From: CAZPXZ01 sp965221505
Lineage (GTDB): Bacteria > Pseudomonadota > Alphaproteobacteria > Rhodobacterales > CAZPXZ01
Length of the DNA: 64,000 nucleotides
Direction of reading: 5' to 3'
Assembly (NCBI GenBank): GCA_965221505.1
Contig: CBDCSI010000002.1
Span: 1-64,000, forward strand
Shown here piece by piece: positions 35,412-45,800 of the stretch (position 1 is the first letter of the stretch; each line of letters begins with the position of its first letter). Both the position numbers and the translations under genes were made by a program. The notes under the pieces are model-generated. The model ran no database searches. It saw only the letters and a program-made list of their open reading frames with translations, and was not told the origin of the DNA.

Positions 35412-38060
35412 ATGAGTGCAGGCAAACGGGAGCCGACGCGGCTCGCCGACTACGCGCCGCCGCCCTTCCTGATCGACGACGCGGACCTGAGCTTCGATCT
35501 CGACCTGGAGCGCACGCGCGTGCGCGCCCGCCTGTCCGTTCGCCGGAACCCGGACGCGTCGCGGGCGGCCGACCTGGTACTGGACGGCGAGGGGCTCGAA
35601 CCCGTCTCGGCGCGGGTGATCGGCGATCCAGAAGCGACCGCCCGCATCCGGATCGGCGAGGACACGCTCACGGTGGCGAACGCCCCCGACCGCTTCGCGC
35701 TCGAGACCGAGGCGGTCGTCTGCCCTCGCGCCAACGAATCGCTCGAGGGCCTCTACCGTTCCGGGACAGCGCTCTGCACGCAATGCGAGGCCGAGGGATT
35801 TCGTCGAATCACCTGGTTTCTCGACCGCCCGGACGTCCTGTCGCGCTACCGGGTTCGCCTCTCGGGGAGCCGCGAACTGTATCCCCGGCTGCTCTCGAAC
35901 GGCAATTGCGTCGGCGAGGGGGTCGGGGCGAACGGAACGCACTGGGCGGAGTGGGAGGATCCGTTTCCCAAGCCGAGCTATCTCTTCGCCCTGGTCGCCG
36001 GTCCGCTCGACTGCCTCGAGGACAGCTTCGTCACCCGGTCGGGACGGCAGGTCGCGCTCCAGATCTACGCGAAACCCGGCGACGCCGAACGGTGCCGTCA
36101 CGCCATGGAATCGCTGAAGAAGGCCATGCGCTGGGACGAGGAAGCCTACGGCTTCGAATACGACCTCGACCGGTTCATGATCGCGGTGATCGACGACTTC
36201 AACATGGGGGCGATGGAGAACAAGGGGTTGAACGTGTTCAACTCCGTGCTGGTCCTCGCCCGCCCGGACACGGCGACGGACGCGGACTACGCCGCCATCG
36301 AGAGCGTCGTCGCGCACGAGTATTTTCACAACTGGACCGGCAACCGGATCACCTGCCGGGACTGGTTCCAGCTCTCCCTCAAGGAGGGCCTCACGGTCTT
36401 TCGCGACCAGCAATTCTCCGAGGACGTCGCGTCCCGCGCCGTCGAGCGCATCCGGCAGGCGCGGACGCTCCGCACCGTCCAGTTTCCCGAGGACGCCGGT
36501 CCGATGGCGCATCCGGTCCGCCCTGAGACCTATGTCGAGATCAACAATTTCTACACGTCGACGGTCTACTGCAAGGGGGCGGAAGTCATCCGGATGCTGC
36601 ACACGCTTCTCGGAAACGACGCCTACCAGGCGGGCATGCGCACCTACGTCCGACGCCATGACGGCCAGGCCGTCACCATCGAGGACTTCGTCGCCGCGAT
36701 GGAGGACGCCTCCGGACGCGACCTCGCCCAGTTCCGGCGGTGGTATTCGCAGGCGGGCACGCCGGAGATCGAGGTGCAGGGAAGCCATGACGCGGCGGCC
36801 GGCGAATATGCGCTCGCCCTCGCCCAGCGAATGCCGCCCACGCCGGGACAGCCCGAGAAGCGACCCCTGCTCGTCCCGCTGCGCGTGGCGCTGCTCGGCG
36901 AATCGGGCGAACCCGTTCCGCTCTACTGCGACGAACTGGGACTCGACGGAGAGACCGAAGCGGTGATCGAGTTCGACCGGGAGCGCGCGTCGTTCCGCTT
37001 CCGGCAGGTGTCCGCAGCCCCGGTTCCCTCCGTCGCGCGGCACTTCTCCGCGCCGGTCCGGATTCGGGCGGACCGTAGCGACGCGGAACTCGCCATGCTG
37101 ACCGCGAAGGACACCGACCCGTTCAATCGCTGGGACGCCTGCCAGGAATACGCGACCCGCCTGCTCATGGACCGCATCGCGGACTACGCGCCGGGGTCGG
37201 AAGCGTCGGTCCCGGATTCCTTCGCCGACGCCATGCGGGCGCTGCTGCTCGATCCCGGGCTGGATCCCGCCTTCGTCGCGGAGGCCCTGCGCCTGCCGCC
37301 GGAATCGAACCTCGCCGACCGGATGGAGACCGTCGCGGTCGAGGCGATCCATGACGTTCGCGAGGGATTCGCCCGCTCGCTGTCCCGGGCGTTGCGCGAT
37401 TCGCTCGCAAGCGTCCGCGCCTCGCTCCGGACCGACGCCGCATACGTCTTCGAGCCCCGGAGCGCCGGCCGGCGAAGCCTCGCCAACGTCTGTCTCGGCT
37501 ACCTGATGCGGCTGGAGGAGCCGGAGACGGCGGCCGAATGCACGGATCAGCTGCGGAATTCCGACAACATGACCGATTCGATCGCCGCGCTGCAGGCGTT
37601 CGCCGGTTACCCGGGGCCGGAGAGGCGACAGGCGTTCGACTGGTTCTTCGACCGCTGGCGCGGGGAGCCGCTCGCGCTCGACAAGTGGCTGGCGGTGCAG
37701 GCGACCTCGCCTCGGCCGGAGGCCCTGGAGGACGTCCGTTCGCTCATGGCCGGCCCGGCGTTCGACATCCGCAACCCGAACCGGGTGCGGGCGCTTCTCG
37801 GCGCGTTCTTCCACCGCAACCAGCGCAGGTTTCACGACGCCTCGGGCGCCGGCTACCGCTTTCTGGCGGACCAGGTTCTCGCCGTGGACGCCTTCAACCC
37901 GTCGGTCGCGGCCCGGCTCCTCTCCGCCGCCAGCCGGTGGCGCCGGCTCGACCGATCGCGCCGGGAGCTTCTTCGGGCCGAAGTCGAACGCGTATCGGCC
38001 GCGCCGAAACTGTCGAGGGACTGCTACGAGATCGCGACGCGGACCCTGGCCGCGAACTGA
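35412..38060 (+). CDS. pepN: Aminopeptidase N
   Basis: 882 aa, normal for the bacterial M1 type. Substrate loop GAMENKG at about 265-271. Zinc site HEYFHNW plus a downstream Glu (about residues 302-325, in GNRITCRDWFQLSLKEGLTVF). An N-terminal beta-domain precedes these and a long helical C-terminal domain follows. The cytoplasmic enzyme removes N-terminal residues from peptides. It stands alone on the plus strand, with a strong hairpin just after its stop. Confidence 0.97.
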   Translation: MSAGKREPTRLADYAPPPFLIDDADLSFDLDLERTRVRARLSVRRNPDASRAADLVLDGEGLEPVSARVIGDPEATARIRIGEDTLTVANAPDRFALETEAVVCPRANESLEGLYRSGTALCTQCEAEGFRRITWFLDRPDVLSRYRVRLSGSRELYPRLLSNGNCVGEGVGANGTHWAEWEDPFPKPSYLFALVAGPLDCLEDSFVTRSGRQVALQIYAKPGDAERCRHAMESLKKAMRWDEEAYGFEYDLDRFMIAVIDDFNMGAMENKGLNVFNSVLVLARPDTATDADYAAIESVVAHEYFHNWTGNRITCRDWFQLSLKEGLTVFRDQQFSEDVASRAVERIRQARTLRTVQFPEDAGPMAHPVRPETYVEINNFYTSTVYCKGAEVIRMLHTLLGNDAYQAGMRTYVRRHDGQAVTIEDFVAAMEDASGRDLAQFRRWYSQAGTPEIEVQGSHDAAAGEYALALAQRMPPTPGQPEKRPLLVPLRVALLGESGEPVPLYCDELGLDGETEAVIEFDRERASFRFRQVSAAPVPSVARHFSAPVRIRADRSDAELAMLTAKDTDPFNRWDACQEYATRLLMDRIADYAPGSEASVPDSFADAMRALLLDPGLDPAFVAEALRLPPESNLADRMETVAVEAIHDVREGFARSLSRALRDSLASVRASLRTDAAYVFEPRSAGRRSLANVCLGYLMRLEEPETAAECTDQLRNSDNMTDSIAALQAFAGYPGPERRQAFDWFFDRWRGEPLALDKWLAVQATSPRPEALEDVRSLMAGPAFDIRNPNRVRALLGAFFHRNQRRFHDASGAGYRFLADQVLAVDAFNPSVAARLLSAASRWRRLDRSRRELLRAEVERVSAAPKLSRDCYEIATRTLAAN

Positions 38061-38063
38061 CCG

Positions 38064-38091
38064 GCACGCCCGAAGGAACGCGCGGGCGTGC
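38064..38091 (+). terminator. Hairpin after pepN, possible terminator
   Basis: A perfect 9-bp stem GCACGCCCG / CGGGCGTGC with a 10-base loop starts three bases after the pepN stop. There is no T-run after it, so it may act as a 3' stabiliser or a Rho-assisted terminator rather than an intrinsic one. Confidence 0.5.
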
Positions 38092-38170
38092 GCTCTGGCG
38101 CACGGGAGGCAAATCCGTTCGCGACCGTGTACCGTGACGTCGACGACGCAGCCGCCCGTCGCAGCGAGGC

Positions 38171-39577
38171 GTGACCGAAATGCTGGACGCCACGACCGTC
38201 GAAGCGATCCGCCGGGACCATTTCGAGAGCGGAATGCCGATCCGGCAGATCGCCCGCGACCGTTCGCTCTCGCGCAACACGGTCCGCAAGGCGCTCCGCC
38301 ACGGGGCCGAATCGTTCCGCTATCGGCGAACGTCCCAGCCGCGGCCGAGGATCGGCGCGTGGACGACGGAGCTGGAAGGGATGCTGGAGGAGAATCTCCG
38401 GCGCCACTGCCAGAACCGCGAGACGATCGTCCAGCTGCATCGGCGGCTCTCGGACCTGGGCTACGACGGCAGCTACGATTCGGTGCGTCGCTTTGCCGCC
38501 CGGTGGCGGGCCGAACGATCGTCGGCCACGGCCTCCATCCCCATGCGGTTCGAGCCCGGCGAAGCCTACCGGTTCGACTGGAGTCAGGAAGAGGTCGTCC
38601 TCGACGGAACGCCGACCGCGGTGCACATAGCCCATATGCGGCTCTGCTACAGCCACGCGTTCCTGGTCCGGGCCTATTCTCGCGACGCCCCGGAGATGTG
38701 GTGCGACGCGCATGACCGCGCCTTCGGGCTGTTCGGAGGCGCCTGCGCCACCGGCATCTACAGCCACTCGAAACCGCCGCTCCGCCGGGTGATCGCGCTC
38801 TCGCCGGGCGAGTTCCGGCCGGAACTGCTCGATCTCGCCGCTCACTACGGCGTCAGGCCCATCGCCTGCAAGCCTTCGGGCGACTGGAGGAAGAGCTCGA
38901 CCGAGCGGCAATTCCGCGATGCGCGCCGCCCCCTGTTCGACCCGCCGCCGACGGCGCCGTCGCTCGCCGCGCTGAACGACTGGCTGGAGAGCCGATGCGT
39001 CGAGGAAGCGAAGCGGCGGCGGCATCCGGCGCTCGACGGGTCGACCGTTTGGCAGGCGTTCGAGCGGGAGCGCCCCGCACTCTCGCCGGCCGGGACGCCG
39101 TTCGACGGCCACCGCGCCTCGAACGCGCGCGCCTCGCTTACCTGCCTCGTTCCCTTCGAGCGGAACCGCTACAGCGTACATGCCGAAGCGGCCGGTCGAC
39201 AGGTCGAGATTCGCGCCCATGCGGACCGGATTCGGGTGATCTTCCAGGGCGAAGCCGTCGCCGATCATCCGCGCAGTTTCGAGACCGGCAGGATCGTTTA
39301 CGATCCGATCCACTATCTGCCGGCGCTCGCGGCCAAGCCGTGCGCCCTCAGAAACGGCGCGCCGTTCCGGGAGTGGCGACCGCCCGGCGCGATCGGGGCG
39401 GTCTGCCGCAAGCTCTCCGACGCCGCCGACGCCGACCGGCAGATCGTGGAGATTCTCTCCCACATTCCGAGACTGGGCCAGGCGGCGGTGGAGTCCGCCT
39501 GCCGGAAGGCCCTGGCGGGTTCCGACTGCTCGGCGAGGGCGGTGGAGCGGATCCTGACCCGGAACCGCCCGCGCTGA
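38171..39577 (+). CDS. istA: Orphan IS21-type transposase IstA, catalytic triad broken
   Basis: 468 aa from a GTG (an ATG lies 9 bases further in). N-terminal HTH: SGMPIRQIARDRSLSRNTVR. Integrase core: YRFDWSQEEVVLDG with the first Asp (136). The position of the second Asp (normally DNxK) reads YSHSKPPLRRV, with Ser-His in place of Asp-Asn. SSTERQF holds the final Glu (245). The C-terminal VPFERNRYSVHAE is typical of IstA. No istB follows and I saw no terminal inverted repeats. The frame is otherwise intact and has normal codon use, so it is either recently inactivated or retained as a DNA-binding protein. Confidence 0.85.
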   Translation: MTEMLDATTVEAIRRDHFESGMPIRQIARDRSLSRNTVRKALRHGAESFRYRRTSQPRPRIGAWTTELEGMLEENLRRHCQNRETIVQLHRRLSDLGYDGSYDSVRRFAARWRAERSSATASIPMRFEPGEAYRFDWSQEEVVLDGTPTAVHIAHMRLCYSHAFLVRAYSRDAPEMWCDAHDRAFGLFGGACATGIYSHSKPPLRRVIALSPGEFRPELLDLAAHYGVRPIACKPSGDWRKSSTERQFRDARRPLFDPPPTAPSLAALNDWLESRCVEEAKRRRHPALDGSTVWQAFERERPALSPAGTPFDGHRASNARASLTCLVPFERNRYSVHAEAAGRQVEIRAHADRIRVIFQGEAVADHPRSFETGRIVYDPIHYLPALAAKPCALRNGAPFREWRPPGAIGAVCRKLSDAADADRQIVEILSHIPRLGQAAVESACRKALAGSDCSARAVERILTRNRPR

Positions 39578-39751
39578 CGCTTCCCCAGGGAATTTCCCGA
39601 ACGCCCGCGCACGCCGTCCGGCCCCGATCCCGACCGTTCGATGCGGCGCCGCCGTCGCTCCGGCACGGCGACCGCCCCGTTCTCCCGTTCGTCCGGCGTC
39701 GCGCGTTGCGGGTCAACATTCCATGCCGGCCGGGTCCGTGTTGCCTGCACG

Positions 39752-39780
39752 TTGACAGGATTCCTCTTTGATTTCATAGA
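39752..39780 (+). promoter_or_regulatory. Promoter of the nar operon
   Basis: A perfect TTGACA (39752-39757) is separated by 17 bases from CATAGA (39775-39780). Transcription would start near 39787, 40 bases before narK1. Just downstream, TTGCAC-ctt-TGTGCGAA (39782-39798) is an imperfect inverted repeat at the start site. I found no TTGAT-N4-ATCAA FNR-type box. Confidence 0.5.
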
Positions 39781-39825
39781 GTTGCACCTTTGTGCGAATC
39801 GACGGATCAAAAGGAGTTGCCTGGC

Positions 39826-41166
39826 ATGCATGCGCTCGAAGGCGTGTCGCGGACGGACCAGTACCGGGCCCTCGGCCTCAGTACTTTCGCGTTCACGGTT
39901 TGCTTCGCCGTCTGGACGATCTTTTCCATCATCGGCGTGAAGATCAAGCAGGATCTCGGGCTCAACGACACGCAGTTCGGACTGCTGGTCGCGACCCCGG
40001 TCCTCACCGGTTCGGTCAGCCGGATCTTTCTCGGCGTGTGGACGGAGCAATTCGGCGGGCGAATCATGTTTCCGTTGCAGATGCTGACCACCGCGGTGGC
40101 GGTCTGGCTGCTCACCTCCGTCGAGAGCTATCCGGTCTTCCTGATCGCCGCCCTCGGTCTCGGTCTCGCTGGCGGATCCTTCATCGTCGGCATCGCCTAC
40201 ACCTCCCGCTGGTACGACAAGGACGAGCAGGGCACGGCGCTCGGCATCTTCGGCGCCGGCAACGTCGGCGCGGCCGTGACCAACTTCGCCGCGCCCTTTC
40301 TGGTCGTCGCGGTCGGCTGGGAAGAGACCGCGCGAATCTACGCCATCGTCCTCGCGATCACCGGCGCGCTCTTCTACGTGCTGGCCAAGACGGACCCGGT
40401 CCAGTCGGCGCGCAAGGCGGCCGGACTCGGGCGAATTTCCGTTTCCGAACAGCTCGAGCCGTTGCGGAACGTCCAGGTCTGGCGATTCTCGACCTACTAC
40501 TTCTTCGTCTTCGGCGCGTTCGTCGCCCTGGCGAGCTTCCTGCCCCGCTACTACGTCGGCGCCTACGGGCTGGAGCTGACCACGGCGGGCGTGTTCGCGG
40601 GCCTTTACTCGCTTCCCGGTTCCGTATTCCGCGCGCTCGGCGGCTGGATGTCCGACAAGTGGGGCGCCCGCTTCGTCATGTACCTGACCTTCATCGTCTC
40701 GCTCGCGCTCCTCTTCCTGATGAGCTACCCGAAGACCCAATACGTGGTCTCGGGCATCGAGGGAGACATCGTCTTCGATTTCGGCCTCTCGGTCCACTTC
40801 TTCCTCGCGCTGACCGTCGTCCTCGGATTCGTGATGAGCCTGGGCAAGGCCGCGGTCTACAAGCACATCCCGGTCTACTACCCGCATCACGTCGGATCGG
40901 TGGGCGGGCTGGTGGGGATGATCGGCGGCCTCGGCGGGTTCTTCCTGCCCATCGCGTTCGGCATCCTGCTCGATTACACGGGCGTCTGGACCGCTCCCTA
41001 CATGCTGCTGTTCGCCCTGGTCGGCGTGATGACGATCTGGATGCACGTCGCCATCCGCCGGATGGAGCGCCGCCGGCATCCCGGACTGGCGGACGAGCGG
41101 TACCTCTCCGACGTTCCGGACGAGCCTCTGCCGCCTCCCCCGTCGTCCCGGACCCGACCGGCGTAG
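39826..41166 (+). CDS. narK: NarK1-type nitrate/nitrite transporter (MFS)
   Basis: 446 aa from the ATG at 39826, with AAGGAG 9 bases upstream. About 12 membrane spans. The first nitrate signature lies in the segment GLAGGSFIVGIAYTSRWYDK, and the second is GLVGMIGGLGGFFLP. In paracocci NarK1 (proton-coupled nitrate uptake) is fused to NarK2; here they are separate genes 39 bases apart. It heads the nitrate reductase operon and would bring nitrate to the cytoplasmic active site of NarG. Confidence 0.93.
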   Translation: MHALEGVSRTDQYRALGLSTFAFTVCFAVWTIFSIIGVKIKQDLGLNDTQFGLLVATPVLTGSVSRIFLGVWTEQFGGRIMFPLQMLTTAVAVWLLTSVESYPVFLIAALGLGLAGGSFIVGIAYTSRWYDKDEQGTALGIFGAGNVGAAVTNFAAPFLVVAVGWEETARIYAIVLAITGALFYVLAKTDPVQSARKAAGLGRISVSEQLEPLRNVQVWRFSTYYFFVFGAFVALASFLPRYYVGAYGLELTTAGVFAGLYSLPGSVFRALGGWMSDKWGARFVMYLTFIVSLALLFLMSYPKTQYVVSGIEGDIVFDFGLSVHFFLALTVVLGFVMSLGKAAVYKHIPVYYPHHVGSVGGLVGMIGGLGGFFLPIAFGILLDYTGVWTAPYMLLFALVGVMTIWMHVAIRRMERRRHPGLADERYLSDVPDEPLPPPPSSRTRPA

Positions 41167-41205
41167 AGAAACCGCACCGCCCCGGCAAGCGAAAAGGAGC
41201 CGAAC

Positions 41206-42813
41206 GTGGCACAAGACCTTCGAGACCATCGCCCCGACGACGAGGCCTACTGGAGCGCCGACGGGCGCAGGATCGCCAACCGCAACCTGTGGATCTCGAT
41301 CCCGTCGCTGTTGTGCGGCTTCGCCGTCTGGCTCTACTGGGGCATCATCACGGTGCAGATGCTGAATCTCGGGTTCCCCTTCGCCAAGCAGGAGTTGTTC
41401 ACCCTGACCGCCATCGCCGGGCTGACCGGGGCGACGCTCCGGATTCCGTCGACCTTCTTCATCCGGCTCGCCGGCGGGCGGAACACGATCTTCTTCACCA
41501 CCGGGCTCCTGATCGTTCCGGCGGCCGGCGCCGGATACGCGCTGCAGGATCCGAACACGCCGCTCTGGCATTTCCAGTTGCTCGCGCTCCTCTCGGGCAT
41601 CGGCGGCGGGAATTTCGCCAGTTCGATGTCGAACATCAGCTTCTTCTTCCCGAAGAAGATCCAGGGCTACGCGCTCGGCATGAACGCGGGCCTGGGAAAC
41701 TTCGGCGTGACCACCATGCAGATTCTCATCCCGCTGGTGATGACGTTCGGGTTGTTCGGCGGCGATTCGCTCACGCTGGTCAACACCTCGGGCACTCTGG
41801 TGGGCAAGATTCCGGCCGGCACGGAGACCTACATCCACAACGCCGCCTACGTCTGGCTGCTGTTCCTGGTCCCGCTCGCGATCCTCGGCTGGTTCGGCAT
41901 GAACAACATCCGCGACGGACACGTGTCGCCGGACATACCCGGTCCCCTCGGGGCCATGGGCGTCATCGCGTTCATGCTGGCGCTCGGCCTCGGCTGCGCC
42001 GTGGTCGGTTTGTGGCTGATGCTGCCGGAAGGAGTCGGGGGATCGGGGTTCGGCGTGTCGAAGTGGATCGCGCTGCCGATCACCATCGCCCTCACCGTCC
42101 TCGTGCTGCGGATCATCCCCGGCGGGATCGGGCGCAACCTCGCGCGCCAGTACCGGATCTTCCGCAACTCGCACACCTGGGCCATGACCGTGATCTACAC
42201 CATGACCTTCGGTTCGTTCATCGGGTACTCCGCCGCCTTCGCCCTGACCATCAAGGTCGTGTTCGGCTTTCAGCACGTCGAGGTCGACGGCGTCATGACC
42301 CACGACACCGTCAATCCGAACGGCCCCTCGGCGCTGGCGTACGCATGGATGGGCCCCTTCGTCGGCGCCCTGATCCGCCCGCTCGGCGGGATGTGGGCGG
42401 ACCGGATGGGCGGCGCGAAGGTGACCCAGATCATCAGCGTCGTCATGGTGTGTTGCGCGCTGGCGCTGGCGTGGATCCTGCGGCTCGGCTACGCCTCGGA
42501 GACCCCCGAGACGCTGTTCTTTCCGTTCATGGCGCTGTTCCTGCTCCTGTTCGCGGCGACGGGCATCGGGAACGGCTCCACGTTCCGCACCATCGCCGTC
42601 GCGTTCAACAAGGAGCAGGCGGGCCCGGTGCTGGGATGGACCTCGGCCGTCGCCGCCTACGGCGCCTTCATCATCCCGCAGGTCTTCGGCGAGCAGATGG
42701 CGGCCGGCTCCCCCGAGCTGGCGCTCTACGGCTTCGCCGCCTTCTACGGCGTATGCATCGTCATCAACTGGTGGTTCTATCTGCGCCCGAACGCCGACAT
42801 CCGGAATCCGTGA
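41206..42813 (+). CDS. narK: NarK2-type nitrate/nitrite antiporter (MFS)
   Basis: 535 aa from a GTG, with AAAAGGAG 6 bases upstream. About 12 spans. Nitrate signature regions are GGGNFASSMSNISFFFPKK and GNGSTFRTIAVAF. The long insert around residues 180-220 is typical of NarK2 (NarU-like). It exchanges cytoplasmic nitrite for periplasmic nitrate. It sits between narK1 and narG in the operon. Confidence 0.93.
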   Translation: MAQDLRDHRPDDEAYWSADGRRIANRNLWISIPSLLCGFAVWLYWGIITVQMLNLGFPFAKQELFTLTAIAGLTGATLRIPSTFFIRLAGGRNTIFFTTGLLIVPAAGAGYALQDPNTPLWHFQLLALLSGIGGGNFASSMSNISFFFPKKIQGYALGMNAGLGNFGVTTMQILIPLVMTFGLFGGDSLTLVNTSGTLVGKIPAGTETYIHNAAYVWLLFLVPLAILGWFGMNNIRDGHVSPDIPGPLGAMGVIAFMLALGLGCAVVGLWLMLPEGVGGSGFGVSKWIALPITIALTVLVLRIIPGGIGRNLARQYRIFRNSHTWAMTVIYTMTFGSFIGYSAAFALTIKVVFGFQHVEVDGVMTHDTVNPNGPSALAYAWMGPFVGALIRPLGGMWADRMGGAKVTQIISVVMVCCALALAWILRLGYASETPETLFFPFMALFLLLFAATGIGNGSTFRTIAVAFNKEQAGPVLGWTSAVAAYGAFIIPQVFGEQMAAGSPELALYGFAAFYGVCIVINWWFYLRPNADIRNP

Positions 42814-42873
42814 TCCGGGCAGGCAACACGGTCGAGTCGCGCGCCGGCGAGACCGCAAGACGAGGAACGACCC

Positions 42874-45800
42874 ATGAGTCACCTGCTTGACCGGCTGAAT
42901 TTCTTTCAGTCGAAGGAACTGGAGCGATTCTCCGACGGGCACGGCCACGTCACCCGCGAGAACCGCGACTGGGAAGACACCTATCGCAGCCGCTGGCAGC
43001 ACGACAAGGTCGTGCGCTCGACCCACGGCGTAAACTGCACGGGCTCCTGCTCCTGGAAGATCTACGTCAAGTCCGGCATCGTCACCTGGGAGACCCAGCA
43101 GACCGACTATCCCAGGACCCGGGCCGACCTGCCGAACCACGAGCCGAGGGGGTGCTCGCGCGGCGCCAGCTACAGCTGGTACCTGTATTCCGCCAACCGG
43201 ATCAAGACCCCGCTGGTGCGCGGCAGGCTGATGCGCGCGTGGCGCCGGATGCGCGAGAGCCTGGGACCGATCCAGGCCTGGGCCCGCATCCAGGACGACC
43301 CCGAACTCCGCTCCGACTACGTCACCGCCCGCGGACGCGGCGGCTTCGTGCGGGCGAGCTGGGACGAGGTCACCGAAATCGTCGCCGCCGCCAACGCCTA
43401 CACCGCGCACCGCTACGGCCCGGACCGCGTGTTCGGCTTCTCGCCCATTCCGGCCATGTCCATGGTCAGCTACGCGGCCGGAACCCGCTATCTCAGCCTG
43501 CTCGGCGGAACCTGCCTCTCCTTCTACGACTGGTACTGCGACCTCCCGCCGGCCAGCCCGATGACCTGGGGCGAACAGACCGACGTGCCCGAATCGGCCG
43601 ACTGGTACAACGCCGGCTTCCTGATTCTCTGGGGCTCGAACGTCCCGCAGACCCGCACGCCGGACGCGCATTTCTACACCGAGGCCCGCTACCGGGGCGC
43701 CAAGTCGGCGGTGATCTGCCCCGACTATTCCGAGGCGGCGAAGTTCGGCGACGTCTGGCTGGCGCCGCAGCAGGGGACCGACGCCGCGCTGGCGCTCGCG
43801 ATGGGGCACGTGATCCTGCGGGAGTTCCATCTCGACCGCCGGGTGGAGTATTTCGAGGACTACTGCCGCCGATACACCGATCTGCCGATGCTCGTCCGGC
43901 TCGAGGAGAAGGACGGCGCCTGGACGCCGGGCCGATTGCTGCGCGCGGCGGACCTGCCGGACGGGCTCGGCGAGTCCAACAACCCGGAGTGGAAGACCGT
44001 CGCCCTGGACACGGTTTCGGGCCGGCTGGTCGCGCCCCGGGGCTCGGTCGGGTTCCGCTGGGGCGAGAAGGGCCAGTGGAACCTGGAGGAACGCTGCGGC
44101 GAGAGCGAAACCCGGCTCGCGGTCACGCTGGCGCAGGGAGGCGACCACGACGAGGTCCTGCCGGTCGGGATGCCGTATTTCGGCGGAGCGGCGAACGAAC
44201 ACTACGTGCAGTGCGAATATCCCGACGTGCTCGTCCGCAACCTGCCCTGCAAGAAAGTGCGGCTCGCCGACGGCACGGAAGCGAGGGTCGCCACCGTTTT
44301 CGACCTTCTCTGCGCCAATTACGGCCTGGCGCGCGGCTTCGGCGGAGAATGGACGGCCCGGAACTACGAGGAGGACGTTCCCTTCACCCCGAAATGGGCG
44401 GAACGCATCACCGGCGTGCCGATGGACCGGATCGTCACCGTCGCCCGCGAATTCGCGCTGAACGCGGAGAAGACCCGCGGCAAGTCGATGGTCATCCTCG
44501 GCGCCGGACTGAACCACTGGTACCATACGGACATGAGCTACCGCGCCATCATCGGGATGCTGACGCTCTGCGGATGCGTCGGACAGTCAGGCGGCGGCTG
44601 GAGCCACTATGTCGGACAGGAAAAGCTGCGCCCGCAAACCGGCTGGCTGCCGCTCGCCTTCGCGCTCGACTGGGCGCGCCCGCCCCGGCAAATGAACTCG
44701 ACCTCCTGCTGGTACGCCCACACAGACCAGTGGCGATACGAAACGCTGACGGCCGGAGAGATCCTGTCCCCGACCGCGCCGGAGGGAGACTGGGACGCCA
44801 ATCTGATCGACTTCAACATCCGCGCCGAGCGCATGGGATGGCTGCCCTCCGCGCCGCAGCTGAAGACCAATCCGCTGGAGGTCGGAAAGGCGGCCCGGGA
44901 GGCGGGCCGCGACGCGCGGGACTACGTGGCCGAGAAGCTGGCCTCCGGCGAGATCGAGATGTCGTGCGAAGATCCGGACGCGCCCGAGAACTGGCCCCGG
45001 AACCTGTTCGTCTGGCGCTCCAACCTGCTCGGCTCCTCCGGCAAGGGGCACGAGTATTTTCTGAAGCACCTGCTCGGCACGCAGCACGGGCATCTGGGCA
45101 GCGACATCGCCGAACAGGGGCTGCGGAAGCCGCGCGAGGCCCGGTGGCGCGATTCGGCCCCGGAGGGAAAGCTCGACCTCCTGGTCGCGATCGACTTCCG
45201 CATGAGCACCACCGCCGTATACGCCGACGTCGTCCTGCCCACCGCCAGCTGGTACGAGAAGAACGACCTCAACACGACGGACATGCACCCGTTCATCCAC
45301 CCCCTCTCGGCGGCGGTGGATCCGGCCTACGAATCCCGCTCCGACTGGGAGATCTTCAAGTCCGTCGCGCGGAAGTTCTCGGAAATCGCGCCGGAGGTTC
45401 TCGGCGTCGAGCGGGACGTCGTGGCGCTTCCGATCCTGCACGACACGCCGGCGGAGATCGCACAGGACACGGTGCGGGAGTGGAAGCGGGGCGAGTGCGA
45501 CCTCGTCCCCGGCAAGACCGCGCCGAATTTCGTCGAGGTGACCCGGGACTACCCGGCGCTCTACAGCCGCTTCACCGCGCTCGGACCGCTGATGGAGAAG
45601 GTCGGCAACGGCGGCAAGGGCATCGCGTGGAACACCGAGGCGGAGGTCGATCAGCTCCGGGCGCTGAACGGCGTGCACCGGGACGGTCCGGCGAAGGGCT
45701 GCCCGAAGATCGAGTCCGACATCGACGCGACCGAGGTCATCCTGATGCTCGCGCCGGAGACCAACGGCGAGGTGGCGGTCCGCGCCTGGGAGCGGCTCGA

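Noticed and set aside
39313..44526. Very long minus-strand open frame (1737 codons)
   Set aside because: It is the antisense shadow of istA, narK1, narK2 and narG. It is rich in Glu/Arg/His repeats, has no ribosome binding site and matches no family, while the plus strand has fully recognised genes.
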